Source: UBA2033 sp035345875 | GTDB taxonomy: Bacteria; Spirochaetota; Leptospiria; Leptospirales; Leptospiraceae | DNA: 64,000 nucleotides | NCBI GenBank assembly: GCA_035345875.1 | Contig: DAORDH010000021.1 | Span: forward strand, 1 to 64,000 | Direction of reading: 5' to 3' | Part shown: in pieces, positions 1-8,250 of the stretch | How positions within the stretch are numbered: position 1 is the first letter of the stretch | Layout of the letters: every line of letters begins with the position of its first letter | Program-made: the position numbers and the translations under genes | The notes under the pieces: model-generated | Told to the model about the DNA's origin: nothing | Databases searched by the model: none | The model's input: only the letters and a program-made list of their open reading frames with translations

Positions 1-36
1 TTTTATATTCTTTCTTTTGTACAATCCTTATTTTAG

Positions 37-54
37 GCGACTTGACAAAGTCGC
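37..54. repeat. Short perfect inverted repeat in the left-end non-coding stretch
   Basis: Two perfect 7-bp arms (GCGACTT and AAGTCGC) enclose a GACA tetraloop. Neither side carries a run of T, so an intrinsic terminator is not supported; it could be the remnant of a structure belonging to a gene left of the window. I see no gene in the rest of bases 1-241, which are AT-rich and contain two similar TTTAGAGAGA stretches. Confidence 0.35.
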
Positions 55-241
55 ACTAATAAAGAGAGTCAAATGAAACCATCTAATTAGGTTTGCTCCT
101 ATTTCTGTTCACAAATAAGAAAAGTTTAGAGAGATATAAAAAGATAGAAAGGAAAGAATTTTTGAATCCATTATCTTATATTTTTTTAGAGAGAGTTATG
201 ATTCAATTTCATGCATTAGAATACACAGTTCTATAAATATT

Positions 242-859
242 CTAAATAGATAAAAGCTTATAACTATCTCCATCGACTTGAATTAAATTTTCCTCTTCAA
301 GTGTTTTAAAGGTTCTACTGATTGATTCAGGTGTTGCATTCAAAAGGAGTGCTAGTTGATTCTTATTAATTTTGAGTTGAATGAAACCTTTATCTGCTCC
401 ATTCTCTCTTAAATATTCAATTAATCTTTCTTTTAAACTTAAAAGCATCAAAGAAGAAGTTTTATTTTTTAAGTAGTGCATAAACTGCATCATCTGAGTA
501 GTAAAATGGTTCTGAAAATCAGGATGTGATTTTAAAAATTGCTTAAATAGATTTGTTTCAAAGAAAAGAACATAGCCATCTTCTAAACATTCCAAAGTTG
601 CTGGATAATTAGGAGCTCCGGAAAAAATCAAAGGACCAGCTGCCATATCTCCATCTGTCATTACTCTAAGAATTGCTTCCTTTCCATTTGGATTCAGATT
701 ATAAATTTTATACTTTCCTGAACGAATAACTACAAAGCCTTTGAACGGATCATTTTCAGAAAATACGATTTCAGTTTTTTTATATTTTTTATTCTGTGCA
801 ATTTTTTCTAGTTCGAATCGAATCGATTCCTGTAACTGACTCCAAAAACTTCCACCCAA
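242..859 (-). CDS. Crp/Fnr-family transcriptional regulator, DNR/NNR-like
   Basis: 205 aa. A cyclic-nucleotide-type sensor beta-barrel (about residues 20-120) is followed by a dimerisation helix and a C-terminal winged helix-turn-helix (about 150-200). The recognition helix reads ESISR (E178, S181, R182), the E-x-x-S-R pattern by which Fnr and Dnr proteins read TTGAT half-sites. Only one cysteine (C91) is present, so it cannot hold the Fnr 4Fe-4S cluster; a haem or NO-sensing DNR-type role is the likelier inference. The start is TTG, preceded on the minus strand by AAGAGG about ten bases upstream. It is divergent from the NnrS gene and lies next to the nos operon, and a TTGAT-N4-GTCAA box touches its own ribosome binding site. 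It is probably the local N2O/NO-responsive regulator; the signal itself is not shown by the sequence. Confidence 0.85.
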   Translation of the reverse strand: MGGSFWSQLQESIRFELEKIAQNKKYKKTEIVFSENDPFKGFVVIRSGKYKIYNLNPNGKEAILRVMTDGDMAAGPLIFSGAPNYPATLECLEDGYVLFFETNLFKQFLKSHPDFQNHFTTQMMQFMHYLKNKTSSLMLLSLKERLIEYLRENGADKGFIQLKINKNQLALLLNATPESISRTFKTLEEENLIQVDGDSYKLLSI

Positions 860-873
860 TTTTATTTTTCCTC

Positions 874-887
874 TTGATATAGGTCAA
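874..887. promoter_or_regulatory. FNR/DNR-type operator in the regulator-NnrS intergenic region
   Basis: The sequence TTGAT-ATAG-GTCAA matches the FNR/DNR consensus (TTGAT-N4-ATCAA) at nine of ten half-site positions. Sixteen bases further on is TTATGATAC (904-912), which contains a -10-like TATGAT for the plus-strand NnrS gene. On the minus strand the box overlaps the AAGAGG ribosome binding site of the regulator gene, so occupancy could both activate the NnrS gene and repress the regulator. Confidence 0.75.
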
Positions 888-946
888 TTCATACATATGA
901 AACTTATGATACAAGTATTTAATCATTCATTCTATTGGAAAAAACA

Positions 947-2125
947 ATGTCATTATTCAAAAACAAACAACTTGATCCATATCGTTTCTTTTTTCCCATT
1001 TCCATTTTGGGAGGAATCACTGGAGTAAGTCTTTGGCTTTTATTTTGGGTAGCACAAACGAATACAATCTCTTCATTTAAAAACATATATCCACTAAAGC
1101 TTCATATAACAATTATGACCGTTTTTTTTCTACTCCCTGTGATCAAAGGCTTTGTTTTTACAGCAATTCCAAGATTTACTGGCACATCCTTATTGAATCA
1201 AAGTGAATTATTGATATTAACCTCAATTCAGTTAATCTTAATAACAATCTTGCTATTTTATAATGACTCACTCATATTTTATACTTTCCAATCCATAGAT
1301 TTTGGATTCCTATTTTTGTTCATACTACACCGGTTTAAAATTTCAAAGCTTAAACTATCTTCTTATCTTTATTTTTTGACCGGTGGATTTTTTTTAGGTA
1401 TAATTGGATCAATTGCCCAACTAACAAGCGTATACCTCAACCAATACTACCTTTTTCTAATTGGTAAAGACTTTATTTTTTATGGGATGGTTCCCTGTAT
1501 TATTTTTGGAACAGGAACTAGAATTATTCCAATGATCGTAAACTCAGAAAATCCAAGTAAACGAATGGAGTGGATGGCTCGCGCAGAGGGACAAAAGTGG
1601 AATCATTTAGTCTTAGTTATATTTATTCTTTCCTATTTAATAGAATTTATTGCAGTATTTTATTTAGATTTGGGTATTCTTTTTAAAGGATTGCGATTTC
1701 TTATCTGTGTTTATTGGATCGTAACCTTCTTTCATATTCTTGAAATTAAATCCTTCCAAACTAAATTACCACGTTTGATACTCGTTGCATGTTATCTATT
1801 TATAATAGGCCTTGCAGGACATACATTTGGATTTAAATACTCAGCACATTTGGCGCATTTTTATTTAGCAGGCGGATTAACCTTATTAATACTAGGAATT
1901 ATGACAAGAGTTACTCTTTCTCATGGTGGGGCTGATATGAGAATAGAGAAAAACTCTAATGTCTTTTACTGGATAATCGCTGTTATCCTTTCTGCCTCCA
2001 TTGCTAGATCTTTTGCCTATATCTCAATGGAAACAATGACAAGTCATTTTGCATATGCAGCTATACTGTTTACACTAGGTTTATTGTTCTGGTCCGTAAA
2101 AATTGGAAGATTCATTTTAAAATAG
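947..2125 (+). CDS. nnrS: NnrS family haem-copper membrane protein
   Basis: About 392 aa with roughly twelve hydrophobic segments. The C-terminal stretch HLAHFYLAGGLTLLILGIM followed by TRVTLSHGG is the signature of NnrS, a haem- and copper-containing inner-membrane protein linked to NO tolerance during denitrification; histidines there and in the first third are candidate metal ligands. A TTG at 935 is in frame, but the ATG at 947 has a GGAA eight bases upstream and is preferred. It is preceded by an FNR/DNR box and a -10-like TATGAT, so it is probably induced with the nos operon. No nitrite or NO reductase gene lies nearby, so its NO source is not explained by this window. Confidence 0.85.
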   Translation: MSLFKNKQLDPYRFFFPISILGGITGVSLWLLFWVAQTNTISSFKNIYPLKLHITIMTVFFLLPVIKGFVFTAIPRFTGTSLLNQSELLILTSIQLILITILLFYNDSLIFYTFQSIDFGFLFLFILHRFKISKLKLSSYLYFLTGGFFLGIIGSIAQLTSVYLNQYYLFLIGKDFIFYGMVPCIIFGTGTRIIPMIVNSENPSKRMEWMARAEGQKWNHLVLVIFILSYLIEFIAVFYLDLGILFKGLRFLICVYWIVTFFHILEIKSFQTKLPRLILVACYLFIIGLAGHTFGFKYSAHLAHFYLAGGLTLLILGIMTRVTLSHGGADMRIEKNSNVFYWIIAVILSASIARSFAYISMETMTSHFAYAAILFTLGLLFWSVKIGRFILK

Positions 2126-2172
2126 ACCAAAGAGAACAAATGTGTAAACCCGTAAACTTACAAAGAAACTAC

Positions 2173-2206
2173 AAGCAATTAAACCATTACAAGTTTGCTT
2201 TTTTTC
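2173..2206 (+). terminator. Probable weak intrinsic terminator after the NnrS gene
   Basis: AAGCA pairs with TGCTT, with an AAC/GTT inner helix across a small bulge and an 8-base loop, and leads directly into a run of seven T. The helix is short and AT-rich, so this is only a fair candidate. It would separate NnrS transcription from the nos promoter about 100 bp further on. Confidence 0.35.
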
Positions 2207-2281
2207 AAAAGATTATTTTTTTTGAGAATCCTTCTGAGTATGATTTTTATCAGTTTAAAAAAAAATATTTAACTCATATAT

Positions 2282-2318
2282 TTGATATACATCAATTACT
2301 CTTTTTTAGTTTTATGTT
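2282..2318 (+). promoter_or_regulatory. FNR/DNR box and promoter of the nos operon
   Basis: TTGAT-ATAC-ATCAA (2282-2295) matches the FNR/DNR consensus at every half-site position. Exactly 16 bases downstream lies TTATGTTAC (2312-2320) with a -10-like TATGTT, the same spacing and almost the same block as in the NnrS promoter at 874-912. The first gene of the operon begins at 2348 with AGGAG seven bases before its ATG. If TATGTT is the -10, the box centre is about 36 bases from the start site rather than the usual 41.5, so the exact -10 register is uncertain. Confidence 0.8.
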
Positions 2319-2347
2319 ACTTTTAGATTAAAGATTAGGAGTTAAAT

Positions 2348-2794
2348 ATGAAATTCATGATACGGATTATCACGGTTTTGGTTCTACTAGGTCTTCCATT
2401 TACATTCTGTAAAAAAGAAGGCGAAACAGCAGATTCAAATCCAAGCAGTCAATCAGATGATAATAAGGGAATAGGTCCAATTAAGAAAGTTGATCTTGGA
2501 GATATTGATTCAGCGAAGGCGACTAAAGGAAAACAACACTTCGAAACAAAATGTAGCGCTTGCCACAAATTTGAAGAAAAAGTCGTTGGTCCACCTTTAA
2601 GTGGAATCACAAAAAGAAGAACCCCTGAGTGGATTATGAATATGATTTTAAATCCAGTCGAAATGACACAAAAAGATCCAACTGCAATGGAGCTATATTC
2701 TACTTATCTCGTTCAAATGACGTTTCAAAATGTAACTGAGGATGAAACGAGAGAGATATTAGAATATTTCAGACAGATGGACAATAAAAAATAA
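2348..2794 (+). CDS. Lipid-anchored monohaem cytochrome c of the nos operon
   Basis: 148 aa. A hydrophobic leader ends at C21 in a relaxed spirochaetal lipobox, followed by a Ser/Asp-rich linker and one class I cytochrome c domain. The haem site is CSACH (residues 69-73) and M124 is a plausible sixth ligand. Cytochromes of this kind accompany clade II nosZ genes and are expected to pass electrons to the CuA centre. It is the first gene of the operon, 12 bp ahead of nosZ, directly downstream of the FNR/DNR box. The role as direct donor to NosZ is inferred from position. Confidence 0.85.
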   Translation: MKFMIRIITVLVLLGLPFTFCKKEGETADSNPSSQSDDNKGIGPIKKVDLGDIDSAKATKGKQHFETKCSACHKFEEKVVGPPLSGITKRRTPEWIMNMILNPVEMTQKDPTAMELYSTYLVQMTFQNVTEDETREILEYFRQMDNKK

Positions 2795-2806
2795 GAGGAG
2801 AATAAT

Positions 2807-4714
2807 ATGAGAAACTCATTAAAATTTTTAATCTCGCTGACAATCCTAGTTTCAATTTTAAGTTGTGGCAAGAAACAAGGACAAGCAGTATTAGCGTCTA
2901 ACGCTGCTCAAAAAGTATACGTTGCTCCTGGAGAAAAAGATGAAGTATATCTATTTACATCAGGCGGGTTTAATGGACAAATCGGAGTATATGGAATACC
3001 TTCAGGACGTTTATTTAAGATAATTCCTGTTTTTTCTCTACATTCTGAGAATAGTTACGGATATGACGATGAAACAAAAGACATGCTTTTAACATCTAAA
3101 GGATATGTTGCTTGGGACGATACTCACCATCCTGAAATATCTTTAACCGGTGGGAACCATGATGGTAGATGGTTATTTATAAATGGTAACAATACTCCAC
3201 GTATAGCTAGACTTGATCTAACAACATTTGAAACAAAAGAGATCATTGAAATTCCAAATACTGCCGGTGGTCATGGTGCTCCATTCATAACAGAAAATAC
3301 TGAATATGCAATTTCTACTACCAGATTCTCAGTTCCAATTCCTCAGCGTGATATCGCAATTGAAGAAATGGGAAAAGGAAATTTCAATGGAACAATTTCA
3401 ATGGTGAAAGTTGATCCTAAAGATGGAAAGATGAGCCTTGATTTGCAAATGCTTGTTCCAGGATTTAGCTATGATTTAACTAGATGCGGTAAAGGTCCTT
3501 CTCATGATTGGTGTTTCTTTAGCACATACAATACAGAGCAAGCTTATCAAATGATAGAAGTTGGTGCTTCTAAAAATGATAAAGACTATGTTATGGCATT
3601 CAACTGGGTAAAAGCAAAAGCTTGTAAAGATGCAGGAAAAGCAAAAGATTTTTCCGGCACATACTATCACAACTACCAACCTGAAAATGCTCCTGCCATT
3701 GCAGAAAAAATGTCAGGTGTAAAATTACTCAATCCAAAAGATTGTCCAGGCGTTGCTTATTTTATGCCAACTCCAAAGAGTCCACATGGTGCTGACGTAG
3801 ATCCAACTGGTGAATACATCGCAGCAGGTGGTAAATTAGCTTCTGTTATTGCAGTTCACTCTTATTCGAAATTATTAAAAGCAACAGAGGATAAAGCAAA
3901 CTTTACCGGTGAAGTAATGGGAATTCCTATTTTAAAGTATGAAGCAACGTTAGCCGGCGAAGTAAAAAAACCTTGTCTCGGACCACTACATACAGAGTTT
4001 GATAATAACGGTTATGCCTATACATCTTGTTTCGTAAGTTCTGAAGTCGTTAAGTGGAAACCTGGAACCTGGGAAGTTGTGCAACACATGCCAGCATTTT
4101 ACAGTATTGGTCACTTAAGCATTGTAGGTGGGGATAATAAAAAGCCGTATGGTAAATATTTAGTAGCAATGAATAAAATTACAAAAGACAGATACTTACC
4201 AGTTGGAATGGAACTTCCCCAAAGTGCACAACTCTGGGATATATCTGGAAGCACAGCAGAATTACTCTTAGATTTTCCAACTGTAGGAGAGCCGCACTAT
4301 GCCCAAATGATTCCTGCAGCCATGATCAAAGACAAGACTAAAAAAATATTCCCATTGGAAGAAAACAAACATCCATATGGAACAAAATCTGAGAAAGATG
4401 CTAAAATCGTAAAAAATGGAAACCAAGTTCATATTTATATGACATCGATCCGATCTCACTTTAAACCTGATAAAGTAGAAGTGAAAAAAGGAGATGTTCT
4501 TTATTTCCATGTTACGAACCTAGAACAAGATTTTGATGTTCCACACGGATTTGCAATTAACGGTTCTACTCTTCCAAACCTACTCATTATGCCTGGTCAG
4601 ACAAAGACTATGAAATGGGAAGCAAAAGAAGTTGGAGTGTATCCATTCTATTGCACGGATTTCTGTTCTGCTCTTCACCAAGAAATGCAGCAGTATATAC
4701 GTGTTAGCCCGTAG
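2807..4714 (+). CDS. nosZ: Nitrous oxide reductase, clade II (atypical)
   Basis: 635 aa; reduces N2O to N2. The leader is Sec-type with lipobox SILSC (C20) and no twin-arginine motif, which marks clade II enzymes; mature NosZ is probably lipid-anchored in the periplasm. The beta-propeller carries all seven expected CuZ histidines: H107/H108 (DTHHPE), H156 (GGHGAP), H327 (SPHGAD), H395 (LHTEFD), H436 (GHLS) and H497 (EPHYA). The C-terminal cupredoxin domain carries the CuA ligands H580, C616, C620, H624 and M627 within YCTDFCSALHQEM. Length and residues indicate a working enzyme. GAGGAG precedes the ATG. Regulated with the operon from the box at 2282. Confidence 0.97.
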   Translation: MRNSLKFLISLTILVSILSCGKKQGQAVLASNAAQKVYVAPGEKDEVYLFTSGGFNGQIGVYGIPSGRLFKIIPVFSLHSENSYGYDDETKDMLLTSKGYVAWDDTHHPEISLTGGNHDGRWLFINGNNTPRIARLDLTTFETKEIIEIPNTAGGHGAPFITENTEYAISTTRFSVPIPQRDIAIEEMGKGNFNGTISMVKVDPKDGKMSLDLQMLVPGFSYDLTRCGKGPSHDWCFFSTYNTEQAYQMIEVGASKNDKDYVMAFNWVKAKACKDAGKAKDFSGTYYHNYQPENAPAIAEKMSGVKLLNPKDCPGVAYFMPTPKSPHGADVDPTGEYIAAGGKLASVIAVHSYSKLLKATEDKANFTGEVMGIPILKYEATLAGEVKKPCLGPLHTEFDNNGYAYTSCFVSSEVVKWKPGTWEVVQHMPAFYSIGHLSIVGGDNKKPYGKYLVAMNKITKDRYLPVGMELPQSAQLWDISGSTAELLLDFPTVGEPHYAQMIPAAMIKDKTKKIFPLEENKHPYGTKSEKDAKIVKNGNQVHIYMTSIRSHFKPDKVEVKKGDVLYFHVTNLEQDFDVPHGFAINGSTLPNLLIMPGQTKTMKWEAKEVGVYPFYCTDFCSALHQEMQQYIRVSP

Positions 4715-4723
4715 GATCATTCT

Positions 4724-5329
4724 ATGTGGAATAAAGTTTTAACAAAAAATAATAGGTGGCTAGTTTTACTAGCTGCCGTTCTTATGATAGGATCTTACTT
4801 TCAACCTATGTGGTATATATCGCTTGACGCACCTCAATACCCTGAAGGGCTTAGTATGTATATCTGGACAAACAAGATAAGTGGTGGGACTCAGTATGAT
4901 CTACAAAATATCAATCTACTAAATCACTACGTTGGAATGAAAGAAATTGTTTCTAGTTCGATTCCAGAACTCCTCTTTATGCCCTATGTATTATTGTATA
5001 TGATTTTAGGAGCTATTATCACATTTATGTTTCCGAGAGTCTTTATGATTGGTCTTGGGATTGTAAATTTGGTTTTAGTAGCAATCGCGGGGCTAATAGA
5101 CTTTTGGCGCTGGGAATATAACTATGGCCATGAATTAAATCCAGAGGCAGCAATTATTGTTCCGGGAATGTCCTACCAACCCCCATTACTAGGATGCAAA
5201 CAAATGTTAAACATTAGCGCTTGTAGCATTCCTCATGTTGGGGCAATTGTGTTGTTTCTCGCTGTTGCAATCTTGGTTTACATAATTTGGGTAGAAAGAA
5301 AACTCTATTTAGAAAGTAAAGGAGTTTAA
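4724..5329 (+). CDS. nosB: NosB-like conserved membrane protein of clade II nos operons
   Basis: 201 aa with four predicted membrane helices (about residues 14-31, 80-98, 104-122 and 172-192) and a polar periplasmic loop with the stretch NLLNHYVGMKEI, plus a later loop with two cysteines and a PHVGAI motif. A small membrane protein next to nosZ is a recognised clade II feature, and I assign NosB on size, topology and position rather than on catalytic residues. It begins 9 bp after nosZ and ends 1 bp before the next gene. Biochemical role unknown; copper handling or electron transfer are guesses. Confidence 0.65.
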   Translation: MWNKVLTKNNRWLVLLAAVLMIGSYFQPMWYISLDAPQYPEGLSMYIWTNKISGGTQYDLQNINLLNHYVGMKEIVSSSIPELLFMPYVLLYMILGAIITFMFPRVFMIGLGIVNLVLVAIAGLIDFWRWEYNYGHELNPEAAIIVPGMSYQPPLLGCKQMLNISACSIPHVGAIVLFLAVAILVYIIWVERKLYLESKGV

Positions 5330-5330
5330 T

Positions 5331-5768
5331 ATGAACAGAAAAGAATTACTTCAAACAGCGGTTATCGCATCCCCAATTTTATTATCCGGAAAACTTTTTT
5401 CGCAAGATACAAAGTCTTCTGATTCAGGAAAAACCGGTGGTAAATATGGCGCATTGATTGATGCAACAACAGATTGTCTCAAAAAAGGAGAACTGTGCAT
5501 TAGTCATTGCGTGGATATGATGGCTGGTGGCGATAAAACAATGGGACCTTGCGCAAAATCAGTTCGCGATATGCTAACGATGTGCGATACACTTGTGAAA
5601 CTTGCAACATCTAACTCAGAGTTTACCAAAAAACATGCAAGTCTATGCTTAGAAGTTTGCAAGAAGTGTGAAGATGAATGTAAAAAGCATCCAAAACACA
5701 AAGTATGTATGAACTGCGCGGAAAGTTGTAAAGCTTGTATTGCAGAAATAAACAAAATCATAGGATGA
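5331..5768 (+). CDS. csp: Four-helix-bundle copper storage protein (Csp family)
   Basis: 145 aa. After an N-terminal export-type leader (NRKELLQT followed by a hydrophobic stretch to about residue 24) comes a helical domain with 13 cysteines: positions 49, 56, 60, 74, 85, 106, 110, 113, 117, 126, 129, 133 and 136. Most lie in C-x3-C or C-x2-C helical spacing. This is the pattern of Csp1, a bundle lined with thiols that stores many Cu(I) ions. The leader has an Arg-Lys rather than a clear twin arginine, so the export route is uncertain. AAAGGAG lies before the ATG. It sits between nosB and nosL, so it likely buffers copper for CuZ/CuA assembly in the periplasm; that use is inferred. Confidence 0.8.
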   Translation: MNRKELLQTAVIASPILLSGKLFSQDTKSSDSGKTGGKYGALIDATTDCLKKGELCISHCVDMMAGGDKTMGPCAKSVRDMLTMCDTLVKLATSNSEFTKKHASLCLEVCKKCEDECKKHPKHKVCMNCAESCKACIAEINKIIG

Positions 5769-5772
5769 TTAT

Positions 5773-6279
5773 ATGAGAAAGATAATTGCATTTTTAGCTA
5801 ACAGGGAATTGACTCAATTTAAATTAGTAATAAGTGCAATTATTTTATCTTTAGTCTATTCTTGTTCAGAATCTGGTCCGGAATCGGTGAAGCCTGGTGA
5901 GCATAAATGTGAATTTTGTAAAATGGGAATTGTGAACCTAAATTACAATTCTCAAATCCTCACAAAAAAAGGAAGAAGATATAACTTTGATTCTATAGAG
6001 TGTTTGTTTTCTTATTGGAATCAAAATGAGGATAAAGTAGAAAAAGTTTGGGTTAAAAATTATTTAAATTCGCAAGATTGGTTAGAAGTTGAAAACGCAA
6101 AATTTCTGAAAGCCGAAAAGCTTCCTTCTCCAATGGCAGCGAACCTTTCATCCTATCGTTCTTTGGAAGATGCAGAAAAGAATCTTACGATATACGGCGG
6201 CTCGATTCTTTCTAGGGAGGATGTTATGCATTTTATAAAAACAAATTGGGACAAAGACCTCTCTCAAAAAAGTAAGTGA
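5773..6279 (+). CDS. nosL: NosL copper-delivery lipoprotein
   Basis: 168 aa. A hydrophobic segment ends in the lipobox LVYSC (C31), so the mature protein is membrane-tethered outside the inner membrane. The conserved NosL core is present: C46-x2-C49-x-M51 (CEFCKMGI), DSIECLFSYW around C77, and SPMAANLSSY around residues 119-128. NosL binds Cu(I) and donates it to apo-NosZ, working with the NosDFY complex. It starts 4 bp after the copper storage gene, with AGGAT overlapping that gene's end. Confidence 0.93.
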   Translation: MRKIIAFLANRELTQFKLVISAIILSLVYSCSESGPESVKPGEHKCEFCKMGIVNLNYNSQILTKKGRRYNFDSIECLFSYWNQNEDKVEKVWVKNYLNSQDWLEVENAKFLKAEKLPSPMAANLSSYRSLEDAEKNLTIYGGSILSREDVMHFIKTNWDKDLSQKSK

Positions 6280-6286
6280 TTAAGTT

Positions 6287-7537
6287 ATGAAACCAAATAG
6301 AATTCTATTCACTATCTTATATTTAACACTCTCAAGTTGCATCTACGACTTAAACGCAAAAACATTAAATGTCTGTAATTCCTGCGAGTGGAAAACAATC
6401 CAAGACGCACTCAATGCTGCTACCACAGGAGATACAGTTGAAGTAGAGGAAGGAACATTTAAAGAAAGTCCAATTCAAATTAAGAAATCAGTCAAGTTAA
6501 TAGGTATTAATTTTCCAACGATAGACGGAAACAATAAAGAAAGTGTTATCGATATAACTGCAGATTCAGTAGAGGTAAGTGGTTTTAAAATTATAAACGG
6601 TGGAATTAGTGACATACACGAATTTGCCGGAATTCATATAGAGAATAGTAAAAACTGTTTAATTCATGATAATCATCTAGAGAATAACGCATATGGAATC
6701 TATTTAGCAAAAGTTCAAAATTGTAGAATAGAAAATAATGACTCAATAGGAAATGCTGTGAATGAAGTTTCAGGTGGAAACGGTGTTCATATTTGGTCTT
6801 GTGAAAACATTCAGGTCATCAAAAACAAAACCAGTATGCATAGAGATGGAATTTATATTGAGTTTTCAAACTCTTTAGTTATTGAGGAGAATTACAGCAC
6901 AGAAAGTATTCGCTATGGATTACACTTTATGTTTTCGAATGATAACAAGTTTATCAAAAATCATTTCACAAGAAATTCAACAGGAGTAGCAATTATGTAT
7001 TCAAAGAACATTGAGATATTAGAAAATTTCTTTGAAAAAAGCAAGGATTCAAACTCTTATGGAATACTTCTAAAAGACATATCAGATAGCAATTTTAAAA
7101 ATAATATTTTCCAAGAAAATACAATTGGAATCACAGCAGATAATGCTACTCGAAATAATTTCATTCACAATACTTTCAAAAAAAATGGATGGGCTTTTAA
7201 CATGATGGGAAATTGTGATGATAATCAACTCGTTGAAAATAATTTTATTGAAAATGTTTTTGATTTATCAACAAACTCGCGAGAGAATAGGAATAAATAT
7301 GAAAAAAACTTTTGGGATAGTTATAACGGATACGATTTAGATAAAAATGGATTTGGGGATAAACCATATTTACCCGTTCGATTTTTTAGCTACTGGGTTA
7401 ATGTTTATCCTTTTTTAATGGTTTTATTTCAATCTCCAATTATTGAATTTCTAGAAATCGCTGAGAGAGCATTTCCTGTCATGACTCCAGTTGATTTAAA
7501 GGATAACTTCCCACAAATAAAGAAGATTGCTTTATGA
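6287..7537 (+). CDS. nosD: NosD periplasmic beta-helix maturation factor
   Basis: 416 aa. The leader contains LTLSSC (C18), which could serve as a lipobox, so NosD may be lipid-anchored here. The body is a right-handed parallel beta-helix built of repeated N/G-rich rungs (for example NNAYGIYLAK, NTIGITADN) and ends with a hydrophobic SYWVNVYPFLMVLFQ region typical of NosD. NosD receives copper from NosL and acts with the NosFY transporter in building the CuZ site. Its last four bases overlap the nosF start (ATGA), showing tight co-translation. Confidence 0.93.
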   Translation: MKPNRILFTILYLTLSSCIYDLNAKTLNVCNSCEWKTIQDALNAATTGDTVEVEEGTFKESPIQIKKSVKLIGINFPTIDGNNKESVIDITADSVEVSGFKIINGGISDIHEFAGIHIENSKNCLIHDNHLENNAYGIYLAKVQNCRIENNDSIGNAVNEVSGGNGVHIWSCENIQVIKNKTSMHRDGIYIEFSNSLVIEENYSTESIRYGLHFMFSNDNKFIKNHFTRNSTGVAIMYSKNIEILENFFEKSKDSNSYGILLKDISDSNFKNNIFQENTIGITADNATRNNFIHNTFKKNGWAFNMMGNCDDNQLVENNFIENVFDLSTNSRENRNKYEKNFWDSYNGYDLDKNGFGDKPYLPVRFFSYWVNVYPFLMVLFQSPIIEFLEIAERAFPVMTPVDLKDNFPQIKKIAL

Positions 7538-8250
7538 TAAAAATTTCCAATCTATCAAAATCTTTTAATAAAAATAAAGTCATTCACAACCTTAATTTAG
7601 AAATAAAAGAAGGTTTGATCACAGCCCTTGTCGGTCCGAATGGATCAGGTAAAACAACTCTACTAAAATGTATATTAGGACTAACGTATCCTGATAAAGA
7701 ATCTAGAGTGCTACTATCTGGGTTTGAGTATTTAAATAAAAATGGAATTAAAGAGATAGGATACATGCCACAAACTCCCTTATTTCCTCAGAATTTAAAA
7801 GTCAAAGAAATCATTCAGATTTTGAAAAATCTAGAAGAAAAAGAAACAATCTACGAAGAGAACTTAAAAGATGAATTAGAGATAAATAAATTTGAAAATA
7901 AATACTTTGGTGAGTTGTCGGGCGGTATGAAACAAAAAGTGAATATACTACAATGCTTTAGTTCCGAAAAAAAATTCTATATTATTGATGAGCCAACAGC
8001 TAGCTTGGATCCACATATTTCTTTTTATTTAAAAAATCTCTTAAAAGAAAGACGAAAGAAAGGCAGTTCGATTTTATTCACCTCTCACATAATGTCAGAA
8101 GTAGATGAAATCGCAGACAGAGTAATTGTGATGGTGGAAGGTAAACTAATATTAGATGAAACCCCATTAGAGATTTTAAATAAGAGTAATACAACTAATA
8201 TGGAATCTGCTCTTCGTTCTTACTGGATGGTAGGGGTTAATCATGCGTAA
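7534..8250 (+). CDS. nosF: NosF ABC-type ATPase
   Basis: 238 aa, cytoplasmic. All nucleotide-binding motifs are present: Walker A GPNGSGKTT (about 34-42), Q-loop Q80, signature LSGGMKQK (about 128-135), Walker B followed by DEPTASLD (from D152) and the switch histidine H185 (TSHIMSE). It powers the NosDFY complex required for copper-site maturation in NosZ. It overlaps nosD by four bases and nosY by eight, so its stoichiometry is probably set by translational coupling. Confidence 0.94.
   Translation: MIKISNLSKSFNKNKVIHNLNLEIKEGLITALVGPNGSGKTTLLKCILGLTYPDKESRVLLSGFEYLNKNGIKEIGYMPQTPLFPQNLKVKEIIQILKNLEEKETIYEENLKDELEINKFENKYFGELSGGMKQKVNILQCFSSEKKFYIIDEPTASLDPHISFYLKNLLKERRKKGSSILFTSHIMSEVDEIADRVIVMVEGKLILDETPLEILNKSNTTNMESALRSYWMVGVNHA

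Noticed and set aside
781..830. Sequence resembling a tRNA T-loop (GTTCGAATCG)
   Set aside because: It lies within the Crp/Fnr coding sequence and no cloverleaf can be formed around it.
2140..2331. 63-codon open frame before the cytochrome c gene
   Set aside because: It overlaps the terminator candidate, the FNR/DNR box and the promoter of the nos operon, and the product is an AT-driven run of Phe, Tyr and Lys with no domain.
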